From contig NZ_CP062229.1 in NCBI RefSeq assembly GCF_024707545.1, positions 1,054,001-1,118,000 of the forward strand: DNA of 64,000 nt, read 5' to 3'. Positions 43,608 to 53,000 of this stretch are shown here, piece after piece (the stretch's first letter is position 1; each line of letters opens with the position of its first letter). A program made the translations under genes and the position numbers. The notes below the pieces were generated by a model, which did no database searches, was not told the origin of the DNA, and saw only the letters and a program-made list of their open reading frames with translations. Source of the DNA: Mesorhizobium onobrychidis. Its GTDB lineage: Bacteria; Pseudomonadota; Alphaproteobacteria; Rhizobiales; Rhizobiaceae.

Positions 43608-45182
43608 ATGAACAAGATTTCGATGACGCGGCGCGCTTTTGTCACGTCGGCGAGCGCCGCCGGCCTCGTCGGCGTATCGGGCCTAGCGCTTCCCTATTAT
43701 TCCCGCGCCAATCAGCGGCCCGCCTTCACCCATGGCATTCAGTCGGGTGATGTCGACGCAACCAGCGGCGTGGTGTGGACTCGCACCGACCGCCCTTCGC
43801 GTGTCATGTTCGAAGTGTCGTCGACGGAGAATTTCGCCAACGCCGTCCGTCTTGCGCCGCTCGATACCTCGCCGGCCAGCGATTACACGGTAAAGCGGCT
43901 GCTCACCGACCTCGCCTCCGACCAGGACATCTTCTACCGCATGATCGCGGCCGATCTCGCCGACATCAACGCCGTCTCCGAGCCGATCGTCGGCCGCTTC
44001 CGCACGGCGCCGGCCTCGAAGCGCGACATTCGTTTCGCTTGGTCGGGCGATACCGCCGGCCAGGGCTGGGGCATCGACGACACCGGCATGAAGACCTATG
44101 CCACGATCGGCAAGCATACGCCCGACTTCTTCCTGCATTCCGGCGACACCATCTATGCCGACGGCGCGATGAAGGACGAGGTCGACCTTCCCGGTGGCGG
44201 CAAGTGGAAGAACAACGTCCTCATCGACGAAAAGCGCAAGGTTGCCGAGACGCTGGACGAGTACCGCGGCCAGTGGAAGTACAATTTGATGGACGGACAT
44301 GTGCTGGGGCTCAACGCCATCTGCCCGACCTTCTACCAGTGGGACGACCACGAGGTGGTGAACAACTGGTCGGATTCGAAGGACCTGAGCGCCGACGACC
44401 GCTACTCGGAAAAAAACATCCATGTGCTGGCGGCACGCGCGGCACGCGCCTTCCATGAGATGACGACGATCCGCTACGAGCCGTCGGAACCCGGGCGCGT
44501 CTATCGCAAGATCGCCTACGGGCCGCTGCTCGACGTGTTCTTCCTCGACATGCGTTCCTATCGCGGCTCCAATGGTCCTGGCATGCAGGATACGGTGACC
44601 CCGCAATCGCGCATCCTCGGCGAACAGCAGACGAAGTGGCTGAAGCGCGAACTGGCAAACTCCAACGCGACCTGGAAAATCATCGCCGCCGACATGCCGC
44701 TCGGTCTCGTTGTCTGGAACGACGCCCCCAAGAAGGCCGGCGCCGAGGCCATCAGCAATGGCGACAATGGTCCGGCCAAGGGCCGCGAGCTGGAAATTGC
44801 CGACCTCCTTCGCTATATAAAGAATGCCGGCATCACCAACACCGTCTGGCTTACCGCCGATGTGCACTACACGGCGGCGCACTACTACAATCCTGATAAG
44901 GCGCAGTTCCAGGACTTCAATCCGTTCTGGGAATTTGTTTCGGGTCCGCTCCATGCCGGCACGTATGGACCCAATGATTTCGACATGACCTTCGGCCCGG
45001 AGCTGAAATTCATCAAGGCGCCAACCGCCGAGCAGGGGCAGAATCTGCCACCGTCGGCCGGCCTGCAGTTCTTCGGCCTCGTCGATCTCGACGGCGCCAC
45101 TGAACAGATGACGGTGCGGCTGATGGATCGCGACGACAATGAACTCTACAAGGTCACGCTCGATCCGGTGCACTCGGCGTGA
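43608..45182 (+). CDS. phoD: PhoD-family alkaline phosphatase/phosphodiesterase
   Basis: A 524-aa secreted metallophosphoesterase. A twin-arginine-like signal ([20 protein letters not shown]) is followed by the PhoD N-terminal domain ([20 protein letters not shown]) and the calcineurin-like core with metal motifs ([44 protein letters not shown]). It releases phosphate from esters in the periplasm. GGAGA precedes the ATG. Confidence 0.94.
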   Translation: MNKISMTRRAFVTSASAAGLVGVSGLALPYYSRANQRPAFTHGIQSGDVDATSGVVWTRTDRPSRVMFEVSSTENFANAVRLAPLDTSPASDYTVKRLLTDLASDQDIFYRMIAADLADINAVSEPIVGRFRTAPASKRDIRFAWSGDTAGQGWGIDDTGMKTYATIGKHTPDFFLHSGDTIYADGAMKDEVDLPGGGKWKNNVLIDEKRKVAETLDEYRGQWKYNLMDGHVLGLNAICPTFYQWDDHEVVNNWSDSKDLSADDRYSEKNIHVLAARAARAFHEMTTIRYEPSEPGRVYRKIAYGPLLDVFFLDMRSYRGSNGPGMQDTVTPQSRILGEQQTKWLKRELANSNATWKIIAADMPLGLVVWNDAPKKAGAEAISNGDNGPAKGRELEIADLLRYIKNAGITNTVWLTADVHYTAAHYYNPDKAQFQDFNPFWEFVSGPLHAGTYGPNDFDMTFGPELKFIKAPTAEQGQNLPPSAGLQFFGLVDLDGATEQMTVRLMDRDDNELYKVTLDPVHSA

Positions 45183-45222
45183 GGAAGTTGGCTTCAATAA
45201 TGGCCAAAACGCAGGCGGGACA

Positions 45223-45398
45223 GCGCCCCCCTCTGTCCTGCCCTCTTTGCCAAAACTTGGCATCTCCCCCACACGGGGGGTGATTGGCAGCTTGGGCGCT
45301 CCGCTCGCGCCTGCAACGTTGAAGGTTGGCGAAAGCGGCGGCTACGACCGATCTCCCCCTTCGTGGGGGAGATGCCCGGCAGGGCAGAGGGGGCGTGA
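45223..45398. repeat. Family A palindromic repeat, copy 5
   Basis: Ends GCGCCCCCCTCTGTCCTGCC and GGCAGGGCAGAGGGGGCGTG. It shares the CTTTGCCAAAACTTGGCATC variant with the split copy at 30263 and the GTTGGCGAAAGC block with the others. It lies between convergent genes phoD and the small secreted protein gene. Confidence 0.85.
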
Positions 45399-45448
45399 AG
45401 GATCGCAGCGGAACGGTATCTCGGGATGACGACCGCCGTCGGCGGTCG

Positions 45449-45730
45449 TCAGTCCGGATAGCAAACGGTTGGAATTTGCGGCCAAATAGCACTGTCGCAG
45501 TTGGCAGCCTCCTGCCTCTGCTTGAAGGCGGCGCTAACCGGCCCGGTCACGACTGGGTCGACGCCATCCGGCGCATCGGCAAACAACTGCTCCGCCGAAC
45601 GCGTGTCGGACGGCAGGGCAGGGGGCGCTTCCTTGAGGGTCGCGGCCGACTGTGCCGCGCCCGCCGCAAGGACAACGGCGAGGGCCGCCCATGCGAGGAT
45701 TGGCCGGTATCTGGTGCCCGTATTGCTCAT
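45449..45730 (-). CDS. Small secreted protein, uncharacterised
   Basis: A 93-aa protein with a signal peptide (ILAWAALAVVLAAGAAQSAA), a Pro/Ala-rich middle and a conserved-looking end with two cysteines (NCDSAIWPQIPTVCYPD), probably disulfide-bonded in the periplasm. Similar short proteins occur in rhizobia without known function. Confidence 0.7.
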   Translation of the reverse strand: MSNTGTRYRPILAWAALAVVLAAGAAQSAATLKEAPPALPSDTRSAEQLFADAPDGVDPVVTGPVSAAFKQRQEAANCDSAIWPQIPTVCYPD

Positions 45731-45930
45731 GAAATTTGAACTGTCCCGACCGCGAAAGGTTCCGCTTTGGTTAATAATTCCATTTCACACCAAGACGCTT
45801 AAGATTTGGTGACCATGTATTTGGTGGCGCGCCTCCTCTTTCGCAATTGCGAAAAACCCTGTATGAGCCGCCCAACCGAAAGAGGCAGCGCCTTTTGGCC
45901 TGCTGCCTGCAACGCTCCCGAGACCACAAC

Positions 45931-47760
45931 ATGAAAATTCGTAATATCGCGATCATCGCGCACGTCGACCATGGAAAAACCACCCTCGTCGACCAACTCC
46001 TGAAACAGTCCGGCTCGTTCCGCGACAACCAGCGCGTCGCCGAACGCGCCATGGATTCGAACGACCTCGAAAAGGAACGCGGCATCACCATCCTGGCCAA
46101 GGCGACCTCGGTCGATTGGAAGGACACCCGCATCAACATCGTCGACACCCCCGGCCACGCCGATTTCGGCGGTGAAGTCGAGCGCATCCTGTCGATGGTG
46201 GATTCAGCCATCGTGCTGGTCGACGCCGCCGAAGGGCCGATGCCACAGACCAAATTCGTCGTCGGCAAGGCGCTCAAGGTCGGATTGAAGCCGATCGTCG
46301 TCATCAACAAGATCGACCGGCCGGACGCCCGCCACGTCGAGGTGGTCAACGAAGTGTTCGACCTGTTTGCAGCGCTCGACGCGACCGACGACCAGCTCGA
46401 CTTCCCGATCCTTTACGGCTCGGGCCGCGACGGCTGGGTCTCGGAAAACCCCGAAGGTCCGAAGGACCAGGGTCTGGCGCCGCTGTTCGACCTCGTTATC
46501 AAGCATGTGCCGGCGCCGACCGTCCATCCCGGCCCGTTCCGGATGATCGGCACCATTCTGGAAGCCAATCCGTTCCTCGGCCGCATCATCACCGGCCGCA
46601 TCGAATCCGGCACGCTGAAATCCAACCAGGCGGTCAAGGTGCTGCATCATGACGGCACCCAGGTCGAAACCGGCCGCATCTCGAAGATCCTGGCTTTCCG
46701 CGGGCTGGAGCGCCAGCCGATCGACGAGGCGCAGGCGGGCGACATCGTCGCCATTGCCGGCCTGTCGAAGGGCACCGTCGCCGACACGTTCTGCGACCCG
46801 TCGGTGACCGAGCCGCTGCACGCGCAGCCGATCGATCCGCCGACCGTGACGATGTCGTTCCTCGTCAACGATAGCCCGCTGGCCGGCACTGAGGGCGACA
46901 AGGTGACCAGCCGCGTCATTCGCGACCGCCTGCTGCGCGAGGCCGAAGGCAATGTCGCGCTGAAGATCGAGGAATCGCCGGACAAGGACTCGTTCTTCGT
47001 CTCCGGCCGCGGCGAATTGCAGCTTGCCGTTCTGATCGAGACGATGCGCCGCGAAGGTTTTGAGATCGCCGTGTCGCGTCCGCGCGTCGTTATGCAGCAG
47101 GGCGACAACGGCGAATTGCTGGAGCCGGTCGAGGAAGTCGTTATCGACGTCGACGAGGAGCATGCCGGCGTCGTCGTGCAGAAGATGTCGGAGCGCAAGG
47201 CCGAGATGGTCGAATTGCGCCCGTCAGGCGGCAACCGCCAGCGCATCGTCTTCCACGCGCCGACGCGCGGCCTGATCGGCTACCAGTCGGAACTGCTGAC
47301 CGACACGCGCGGCACCGCTGTCATGAACCGGCTGTTCCATGCCTACGAATCTTACAAGGGTGAGCTGCCGGGCCGCACCAACGGCGTGCTGATCTCCAAT
47401 GAACAGGGTGAATCGGTCGCCTATGCCATGTGGAACCTGGAAGACCGCGGCCCGATGGTCATCGATCCGGGCGTCAAGGTCTATCAGGGCATGATCATCG
47501 GCATCCATTCACGCGACAACGACCTTGAAGTGAACGTGCTGAAGGGCAAGAAGCTGACCAACATCCGCGCCGCCGGCAAGGATGAGGCAGTGAAGCTGAC
47601 GCCGCCGATCCGCATGACACTGGAACGCGCGCTGGCCTGGATCCAGGACGACGAGCTGGTCGAGGTGACGCCGAAAACCATACGCCTGCGCAAGCTCTAT
47701 CTCGACCCGAACGAGCGCAAGCGTTTTGAGAAGTCGGCGAAAGTGGTTGGCGCGGCGTAA
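45931..47760 (+). CDS. typA: TypA/BipA ribosome-associated GTPase
   Basis: A 609-aa translational GTPase of the EF-G class involved in ribosome assembly and stress adaptation. G1 AHVDHGKT (10-17), G2 ERGITI, G3 DTPGHADF and G4 NKIDRPDA are all intact, as is the TypA C-terminal domain (PTRGLIGYQSELLTDTRG, NVLKGKKLTNIRAAGKDEA). ATG 45931 gives the usual N-terminus. Confidence 0.97.
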   Translation: MKIRNIAIIAHVDHGKTTLVDQLLKQSGSFRDNQRVAERAMDSNDLEKERGITILAKATSVDWKDTRINIVDTPGHADFGGEVERILSMVDSAIVLVDAAEGPMPQTKFVVGKALKVGLKPIVVINKIDRPDARHVEVVNEVFDLFAALDATDDQLDFPILYGSGRDGWVSENPEGPKDQGLAPLFDLVIKHVPAPTVHPGPFRMIGTILEANPFLGRIITGRIESGTLKSNQAVKVLHHDGTQVETGRISKILAFRGLERQPIDEAQAGDIVAIAGLSKGTVADTFCDPSVTEPLHAQPIDPPTVTMSFLVNDSPLAGTEGDKVTSRVIRDRLLREAEGNVALKIEESPDKDSFFVSGRGELQLAVLIETMRREGFEIAVSRPRVVMQQGDNGELLEPVEEVVIDVDEEHAGVVVQKMSERKAEMVELRPSGGNRQRIVFHAPTRGLIGYQSELLTDTRGTAVMNRLFHAYESYKGELPGRTNGVLISNEQGESVAYAMWNLEDRGPMVIDPGVKVYQGMIIGIHSRDNDLEVNVLKGKKLTNIRAAGKDEAVKLTPPIRMTLERALAWIQDDELVEVTPKTIRLRKLYLDPNERKRFEKSAKVVGAA

Positions 47761-47776
47761 GGGCAATAACCGCGCA

Positions 47777-47980
47777 ATGAGCGGCAAACTCGTTACGGCC
47801 GTCATATATGACAATCGACCCGAGGCCGAAGTTTGCGTGTCGATGCTCAAGGCGTATGGGATCTATGCACTCGCGACTCATATGCCCGACAGCAGGCTCG
47901 GCCTGATCCATGTGCAAGTCGTTGACAGTGATGTCGAAGCGGCCAAGGGTTTGATCGGCTCGGTCCCCGAAGAGGGCTGA
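47777..47980 (+). CDS. DUF2007-like small protein
   Basis: A 67-aa protein (VTAVIYDNRPEAEVCVSMLK, VQVVDSDVEAAKGLIGS) with the ferredoxin-like beta-alpha-beta pattern of the DUF2007 family, sometimes called a putative signal-transducing protein. It starts 16 bases after typA and may share its transcript. Confidence 0.75.
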   Translation: MSGKLVTAVIYDNRPEAEVCVSMLKAYGIYALATHMPDSRLGLIHVQVVDSDVEAAKGLIGSVPEEG

Positions 47981-48010
47981 TCCCGGTCGGTTTTGCCTCA
48001 TTGAAGGAGG

Positions 48011-48192
48011 TCGGCGCTGCCCCTCATCCGCCTGCCGGCACCTTCTCCCCGTGAACGGGGAGAAGACCGCTGACCGCACCCTCGGCGTTCATTTTTTTGC
48101 AACGCTGGTAATTGGCGGAACCGTCGATGACGGCGCCCTTCTCCCCGTTCACGGGGAGAAGATGGCGGCAGCCAGATGAGGGGCAGCGCCGA
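48011..48192. repeat. Family C palindromic repeat, copy 1
   Basis: Ends TCGGCGCTGCCCCTCATCCG and ATGAGGGGCAGCGCCGA; two inner hairpins CTTCTCCCCGTGAACGGGG and CCCCGTTCACGGGGAGAAG, with TGGTAATTGGCGGAACC between. A second copy is at 54867. It lies between the DUF2007 and LysE genes. Confidence 0.85.
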
Positions 48193-48287
48193 CACCTCTT
48201 CAGAGGGCAAATTTCGCCGCAAGCCGCAGGGGTGCCAAATCGCCGCCGATCGGATATCTTCGCTCTCTAACGCTCGAAGGCACTCCC

Positions 48288-48902
48288 ATGCACTTCACCT
48301 CGCTTCTGATCTTCGCCGCCGCCCTTTTCGTCGCCGCCGGCTCGCCCGGACCTTCGATTGCCGCTCTGGTGGCGCGGGTCATCGCAAAGGGCTTTCGCGA
48401 TGTGTTCCCGTTCCTGCTCGCCATGTGGATCGGCGAGGGCATCTGGCTGTCGCTGGCGGTATTCGGCCTGGCGGTGGTGGCACAGACCTTCCATCTCGCC
48501 TTCGTCGTGCTGAAATGGGTCGGCGTCGCCTATCTCGCCTACCTCGCCTGGAAGATGTGGACCGCTCCGGTCGATGCGCGCGAGGGCGAGATGCCGCGCG
48601 AGGAGTCGGCCGTCAAACTGTTCTTTGCCGGCATGGCGGTGACGCTCGGCAATCCCAAGATCATGATGTTCTACCTGGCGCTACTGCCGACGATCATCGA
48701 TCTCGCCTCGGTCACGGTCGTCGGCTGGATCGAGCTGACGCTGACCATGGCCGTGGTTCTGGTCGCCATCGATCTCGCCTGGGTGCTTGCGGCAGCGCAG
48801 GCGCGAAAACTGCTGAAGAGCAAGCGGGCGATGAAAATCGCCAACCGCGTCAGCGCCACAACCATGGCCGGTGCCGCGGCGGCGATCGCGGCTCGATCCT
48901 GA
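48288..48902 (+). CDS. LysE/RhtB-family amino acid exporter
   Basis: A 204-aa membrane protein with about six spans and the family start FVAAGSPGPSIAALVARVIA; GVAYLAYLAWKMW and GMAVTLGNPKIMMFYLALLP are also typical. It would export an amino acid or homoserine-lactone-like compound. Confidence 0.9.
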   Translation: MHFTSLLIFAAALFVAAGSPGPSIAALVARVIAKGFRDVFPFLLAMWIGEGIWLSLAVFGLAVVAQTFHLAFVVLKWVGVAYLAYLAWKMWTAPVDAREGEMPREESAVKLFFAGMAVTLGNPKIMMFYLALLPTIIDLASVTVVGWIELTLTMAVVLVAIDLAWVLAAAQARKLLKSKRAMKIANRVSATTMAGAAAAIAARS

Positions 48903-48911
48903 GCCGTTGCG

Positions 48912-49235
48912 TCAACCCATTTCGATTATCGGCGCGATCTCGACACTGAAACCCGGGTCCTTCAGGATAGGACAATCCTTGGCCTTATCGACGGCATCGT
49001 CGATATCGTTCGCTTCGATGATTGTGTAACCGGCGGTCGGATTGCTGCCGCCATTGTTCTCGACCCTATCGCCGGGCAGCACGGTCTTCGACATGCCGAC
49101 CGGATTGCCACCGTCGACCACGGCCGAGCCGAGCTTGCCGTACCAGCCGTTCCAGGCGTCCATCGCTGCTTGCCGTTCGGCCTCCTCGGTCGGCATCTTG
49201 CCTGAGCCGTGATACACATAGAGAAATTTCGCCAT
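48912..49235 (-). CDS. YCII-related protein
   Basis: A 107-aa DGPF/YCII-family protein (MAKFLYVYHGSGKMPTEEAE, YTIIEANDIDDAVDKAKDCP). These dimeric ferredoxin-like proteins have no settled function; some are found with ECF sigma factors, none of which is adjacent. It is convergent with the LysE gene, and GGAGGA precedes the ATG. Confidence 0.88.
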   Translation of the reverse strand: MAKFLYVYHGSGKMPTEEAERQAAMDAWNGWYGKLGSAVVDGGNPVGMSKTVLPGDRVENNGGSNPTAGYTIIEANDIDDAVDKAKDCPILKDPGFSVEIAPIIEMG

Positions 49236-49362
49236 GTTCTCCTCCGTTGATCAGCGGCGTCGAACCGACATGCGGTCACGCCGCATGCTGATCATCGGAC
49301 CAAACCGGCAAAGACGCAATGAGAATGCGCAATAGCCAATATACGGTCTGTTGACTCGCACC

Positions 49363-49926
49363 TCACCGCGCCATCGCGTGATATTCATCGTTCGGCCGCA
49401 TGTCGACCGCCGCCGCCACCCGGTTCGACATGTTGAAGAAGGCGGCGGTCGAGGCGATGTCCCAGATGTCGCGATCGGAAAAGCCGGCCTCACGCAGCGC
49501 TGCCCGGTCGGTCTCGACAATCTTGCCCGGCTGCTCGGTCAGCTTCACCGCGAATTCGAGCATCGCTTTCTGTCTAGCGGAAAGGTCGGCGGCGCGGAAA
49601 TTCATCACCATCATCTCGCCGAAGGCCGGGTCGCCGGAAAGCTGGCGCACCGCCGCACCATGGGCGGCGAGGCAATAGTAGCAATGATTGATGGAGGAGA
49701 CGGCGACCGCGATCATCTCGCGCTCCAACTTCGACAGGCCTGAGACACCCAGCATCAGGTCGTTGTACATGTCGGTGAAGGCACGCAGCTTCGTCTCGTC
49801 GAAAGCGTAGGCCAAAAGCACATTGGGAACGAGGCCGAGCTTCTCCTCGCATTTGGCGAAATAGGCTTTCGTCGCTTCGCTCAGTTCCGCAGGCGCGAGG
49901 TCAAGTGCGATGATTTTGTCTTTCAT
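49363..49926 (-). CDS. AhpD-like peroxidase-related protein
   Basis: A 187-aa helical protein of the carboxymuconolactone decarboxylase/AhpD family. The active-site pattern is SSINHCYYCLAAH, with CxxC and a following His, which suits a thiol-dependent peroxide reductase. ATG 49926 (GAGGAGA upstream) gives MKDKIIALDL; a longer frame begins at 49992. It matches the uncharacterised peroxidase-related subfamily, with a long C-terminus ending NDEYHAMAR. Confidence 0.88.
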   Translation of the reverse strand: MKDKIIALDLAPAELSEATKAYFAKCEEKLGLVPNVLLAYAFDETKLRAFTDMYNDLMLGVSGLSKLEREMIAVAVSSINHCYYCLAAHGAAVRQLSGDPAFGEMMVMNFRAADLSARQKAMLEFAVKLTEQPGKIVETDRAALREAGFSDRDIWDIASTAAFFNMSNRVAAAVDMRPNDEYHAMAR

Positions 49927-50061
49927 GGCGGATTTTCTCCTCATTTTCGGTGACCCACCGGCGAATCCCGACATTTCGTCGCAAGCGGTCAAACCTTTGT
50001 CGCCAAATATCGGTCATCTGCTACCATAGTCGCAAAACATATGACGGGAGGGATTAGCGAC

Positions 50062-53000
50062 ATGGCCGGCCTGAAATCTGAAAGCCAGTTGAAAAAGATA
50101 AGCACGGCCAAGGGCAGCGAGAAACCCGGCAGGCTTGCCGATTACCTGCTGGCCCGTGCGCCGGGCGAAGATGTCGCCGCCTATGAGGTGACCGCCCTCG
50201 AACGCGCCGCCGATCTCGCAGGACGCGCCGTCGCCAGGCACAAGAAAGGCGATTGCCTCGTCGCCATAGACGTCGATTCCGGTGTCGTCCGCCAGGGCAG
50301 GCCGATGACGGTGATCACCGTCGTCAACGACAACATGCCGTTCCTGTTCGATTCCATCCTCGGCGAGATCACCGAGAGCGCCGGCGAACCGCTGCTGGTT
50401 ACCCATCCGGTCATCGTTGTCAGGCACGGCAAGAACGGCGTCGACGAAATCCTCGGCGATGGCGGCTTTGCCAAGGGCGATCACAGCCATGAACGGCTGA
50501 GTGTCATCCACGTCCATATCGGCCGTCTTTCGGCCGAGCAGGCCGAGGCATTGGCCGAGCGGCTGAAAAAAATATTGGGCCAGGTGCGCGCCGCGGTCAC
50601 CGATTGGAAGCCGATGCTGGCCCGCCTCGACCAGGCGATCTCGGAGTTCCGCTACGCCCCGGTGCCGCTCGACAAGGCCCACGTCACCGACGCGATCGCC
50701 TTCCTCGAATGGCTGCGCGACGACAATTTCACCTTCCTTGGCATGCGCGAGTTCAAATACACCGGCGGCGAGAAGAGCGGCACGCTGGAGCGCACGGAAA
50801 AGCCCGGCCTCGGCATCCTCTCAGATCCCGACGTGCTGGTGCTGCGGCGCGGCACCGAAGCGGTGACGACGACGCCGGAAATCCGCGCCTTCCTGCACGG
50901 GCCGGAACCGCTGATCGTCACCAAGGCCAACGCCAAATCGTCGGTCCACCGCCGCATCTATCTCGATTACATCGGCGTCAAGACCTACACCGCCAAGGGC
51001 GTGCTTGCCGGCGAGCTGCGCATCGTCGGCCTGTTCACCTCGACCGCCTACACGCGCTCGGTGATGAAGATCCCTTATCTCAGGTCGAAAGCCGAAACCA
51101 TCATCGCCAAATCCGGTTTCAACCCAGAAGATCACTCCGGCAAGGCACTGATCAACGTGCTGGAGAGCTATCCGCGCGACGAGCTGTTCCAGGTTCCGGT
51201 GCCGATCCTGCGCAAGCACGCCGAAGCCATTCTGGGGCTGGTCGAACGACCGCGCGTCAGGGCGCTGGTGCGCGCCGATCAGTTCGACCGTTTCGTCTCG
51301 ATCCTCGTCTTCGTGCCGCGCGACCGTTATGACAGCGTCGTACGCGAGAAGCTCGGCACCTATCTGAAGACGGTGTTCGAAGGCCGGCTGTCGGCCTACT
51401 ACCCGGCCTTCCCGGAAGGCGGGCTGACTCGTGTCCACTTCATCATCGGCCGTTCCGGCGGCAGGACGCCGAAGGTCGACCAAGCGACGATCGAGGCAGC
51501 GATCCGCGCCATCGTGCGGACCTGGGATGACGTGCTGCGCGAGACCGCGGCCGAGACCGGCGCCGATGCGGCGCTCACGGCGATCGCCTCGCGCTTCTCG
51601 GGAAGCTATCGCGACAGCTTCTCGCCGGCGGAGGCGCTGGCAGATGCCGGGCGCATCGCCAGGATCAGCGCGGCCAATCCGATCGCCATCGACTACTACC
51701 GTCATGCCAACCAGGAACAGCATCAGGCGGCGCTGAAGATCTATCACCATGGCAGCCCGGTGGCGCTGTCGCGGCGGGTGCCGGTACTGGAGAACATCGG
51801 CTTCCGCGTTATCAGCGAGCGCACCTTCGAGGTCGGGGACGAGGCTTCCGGCATGGTCTTCATCCACGACATGGAGCTCGAAAACAGCTACGGCAAGCCG
51901 ATCGACCTTGGCGACCGCGGTGCGCTGTTCGAGGACGCGTTCCTTTCCGTCTGGCGCGGCGACATCGACAATGACGGCTATAACAGCCTTGCCCAGACCG
52001 CCGGCCTGTGGTCGAGCGAGGTCACCATCCTGCGCGCCTATGGCCGCTATCTGCAGCAGGCCGGGATCCCGCAGAGCCAGGATTTCATTGCCGCCGCACT
52101 CAACCGCTATCCGGAGATCGCGCGTGGCCTGCATGAGCTGTTCGTCGCCCGCCTCGGGCCGATGGCGGAGACGGAAGGGTTGGTCGCGGCCAAGCACCTC
52201 AAGGCCAAGATCAGAGATGCGTTGGAAGAGGTTCCCAACATCGATGACGACACCATCATCCGTCGCTACCTCAACCTGATCGAAGCCTCGCTACGCACCA
52301 ATCATTTCGTTGCCGATACGAAGGAGAAGGGCCAGTCGCTGGCGATCAAGCTCGACTCGCAGGCGGTCGACGGCCTGCCGGCGCCGCGGCCGTGGCGGGA
52401 GATCTTCGTCTACGGTTCCGAGGTCGAGGGCGTGCATCTGCGCTTCGGCCCGGTCGCCCGCGGCGGCCTGCGTTGGTCGGACCGCGCCCAGGACTACCGC
52501 ACCGAGGTGCTCGGCCTGGTCAAGGCGCAGCAGGTCAAGAATGCGGTCATCGTGCCGGTTGGCGCCAAGGGCGGTTTTTATCCGAAGAAGCTGCCGATGG
52601 GCGCCGGTCGCGACGCCATCTTCGAAGCCGGCGCGTCCGCCTACAAGAACTACGTCTCCAGCCTGTTGTCGATCACCGACAATATCGGCCTGGACGGCGT
52701 CATCCCGCCAGCCGGTGTGATCAGGCGCGACCAGGACGATCCCTATTTCGTCGTCGCCGCCGACAAGGGTACGGCGACCTTCTCCGACACCGCCAATGCC
52801 ATCAGCGAGAAACATGGCTTCTGGCTCGACGACGCCTTCGCCAGCGGCGGCTCGGCCGGCTACGACCATAAGAAGATGGGCATCACCGCCAAGGGCGCCT
52901 GGGAAGCGGTCAAGCGGCATTTCCGCGAGATGAACCGCGATATCCAGACCGCGCCCTTCACCGTCGTCGGCGTCGGCGACATGTCGGGCGACGTGTTCGG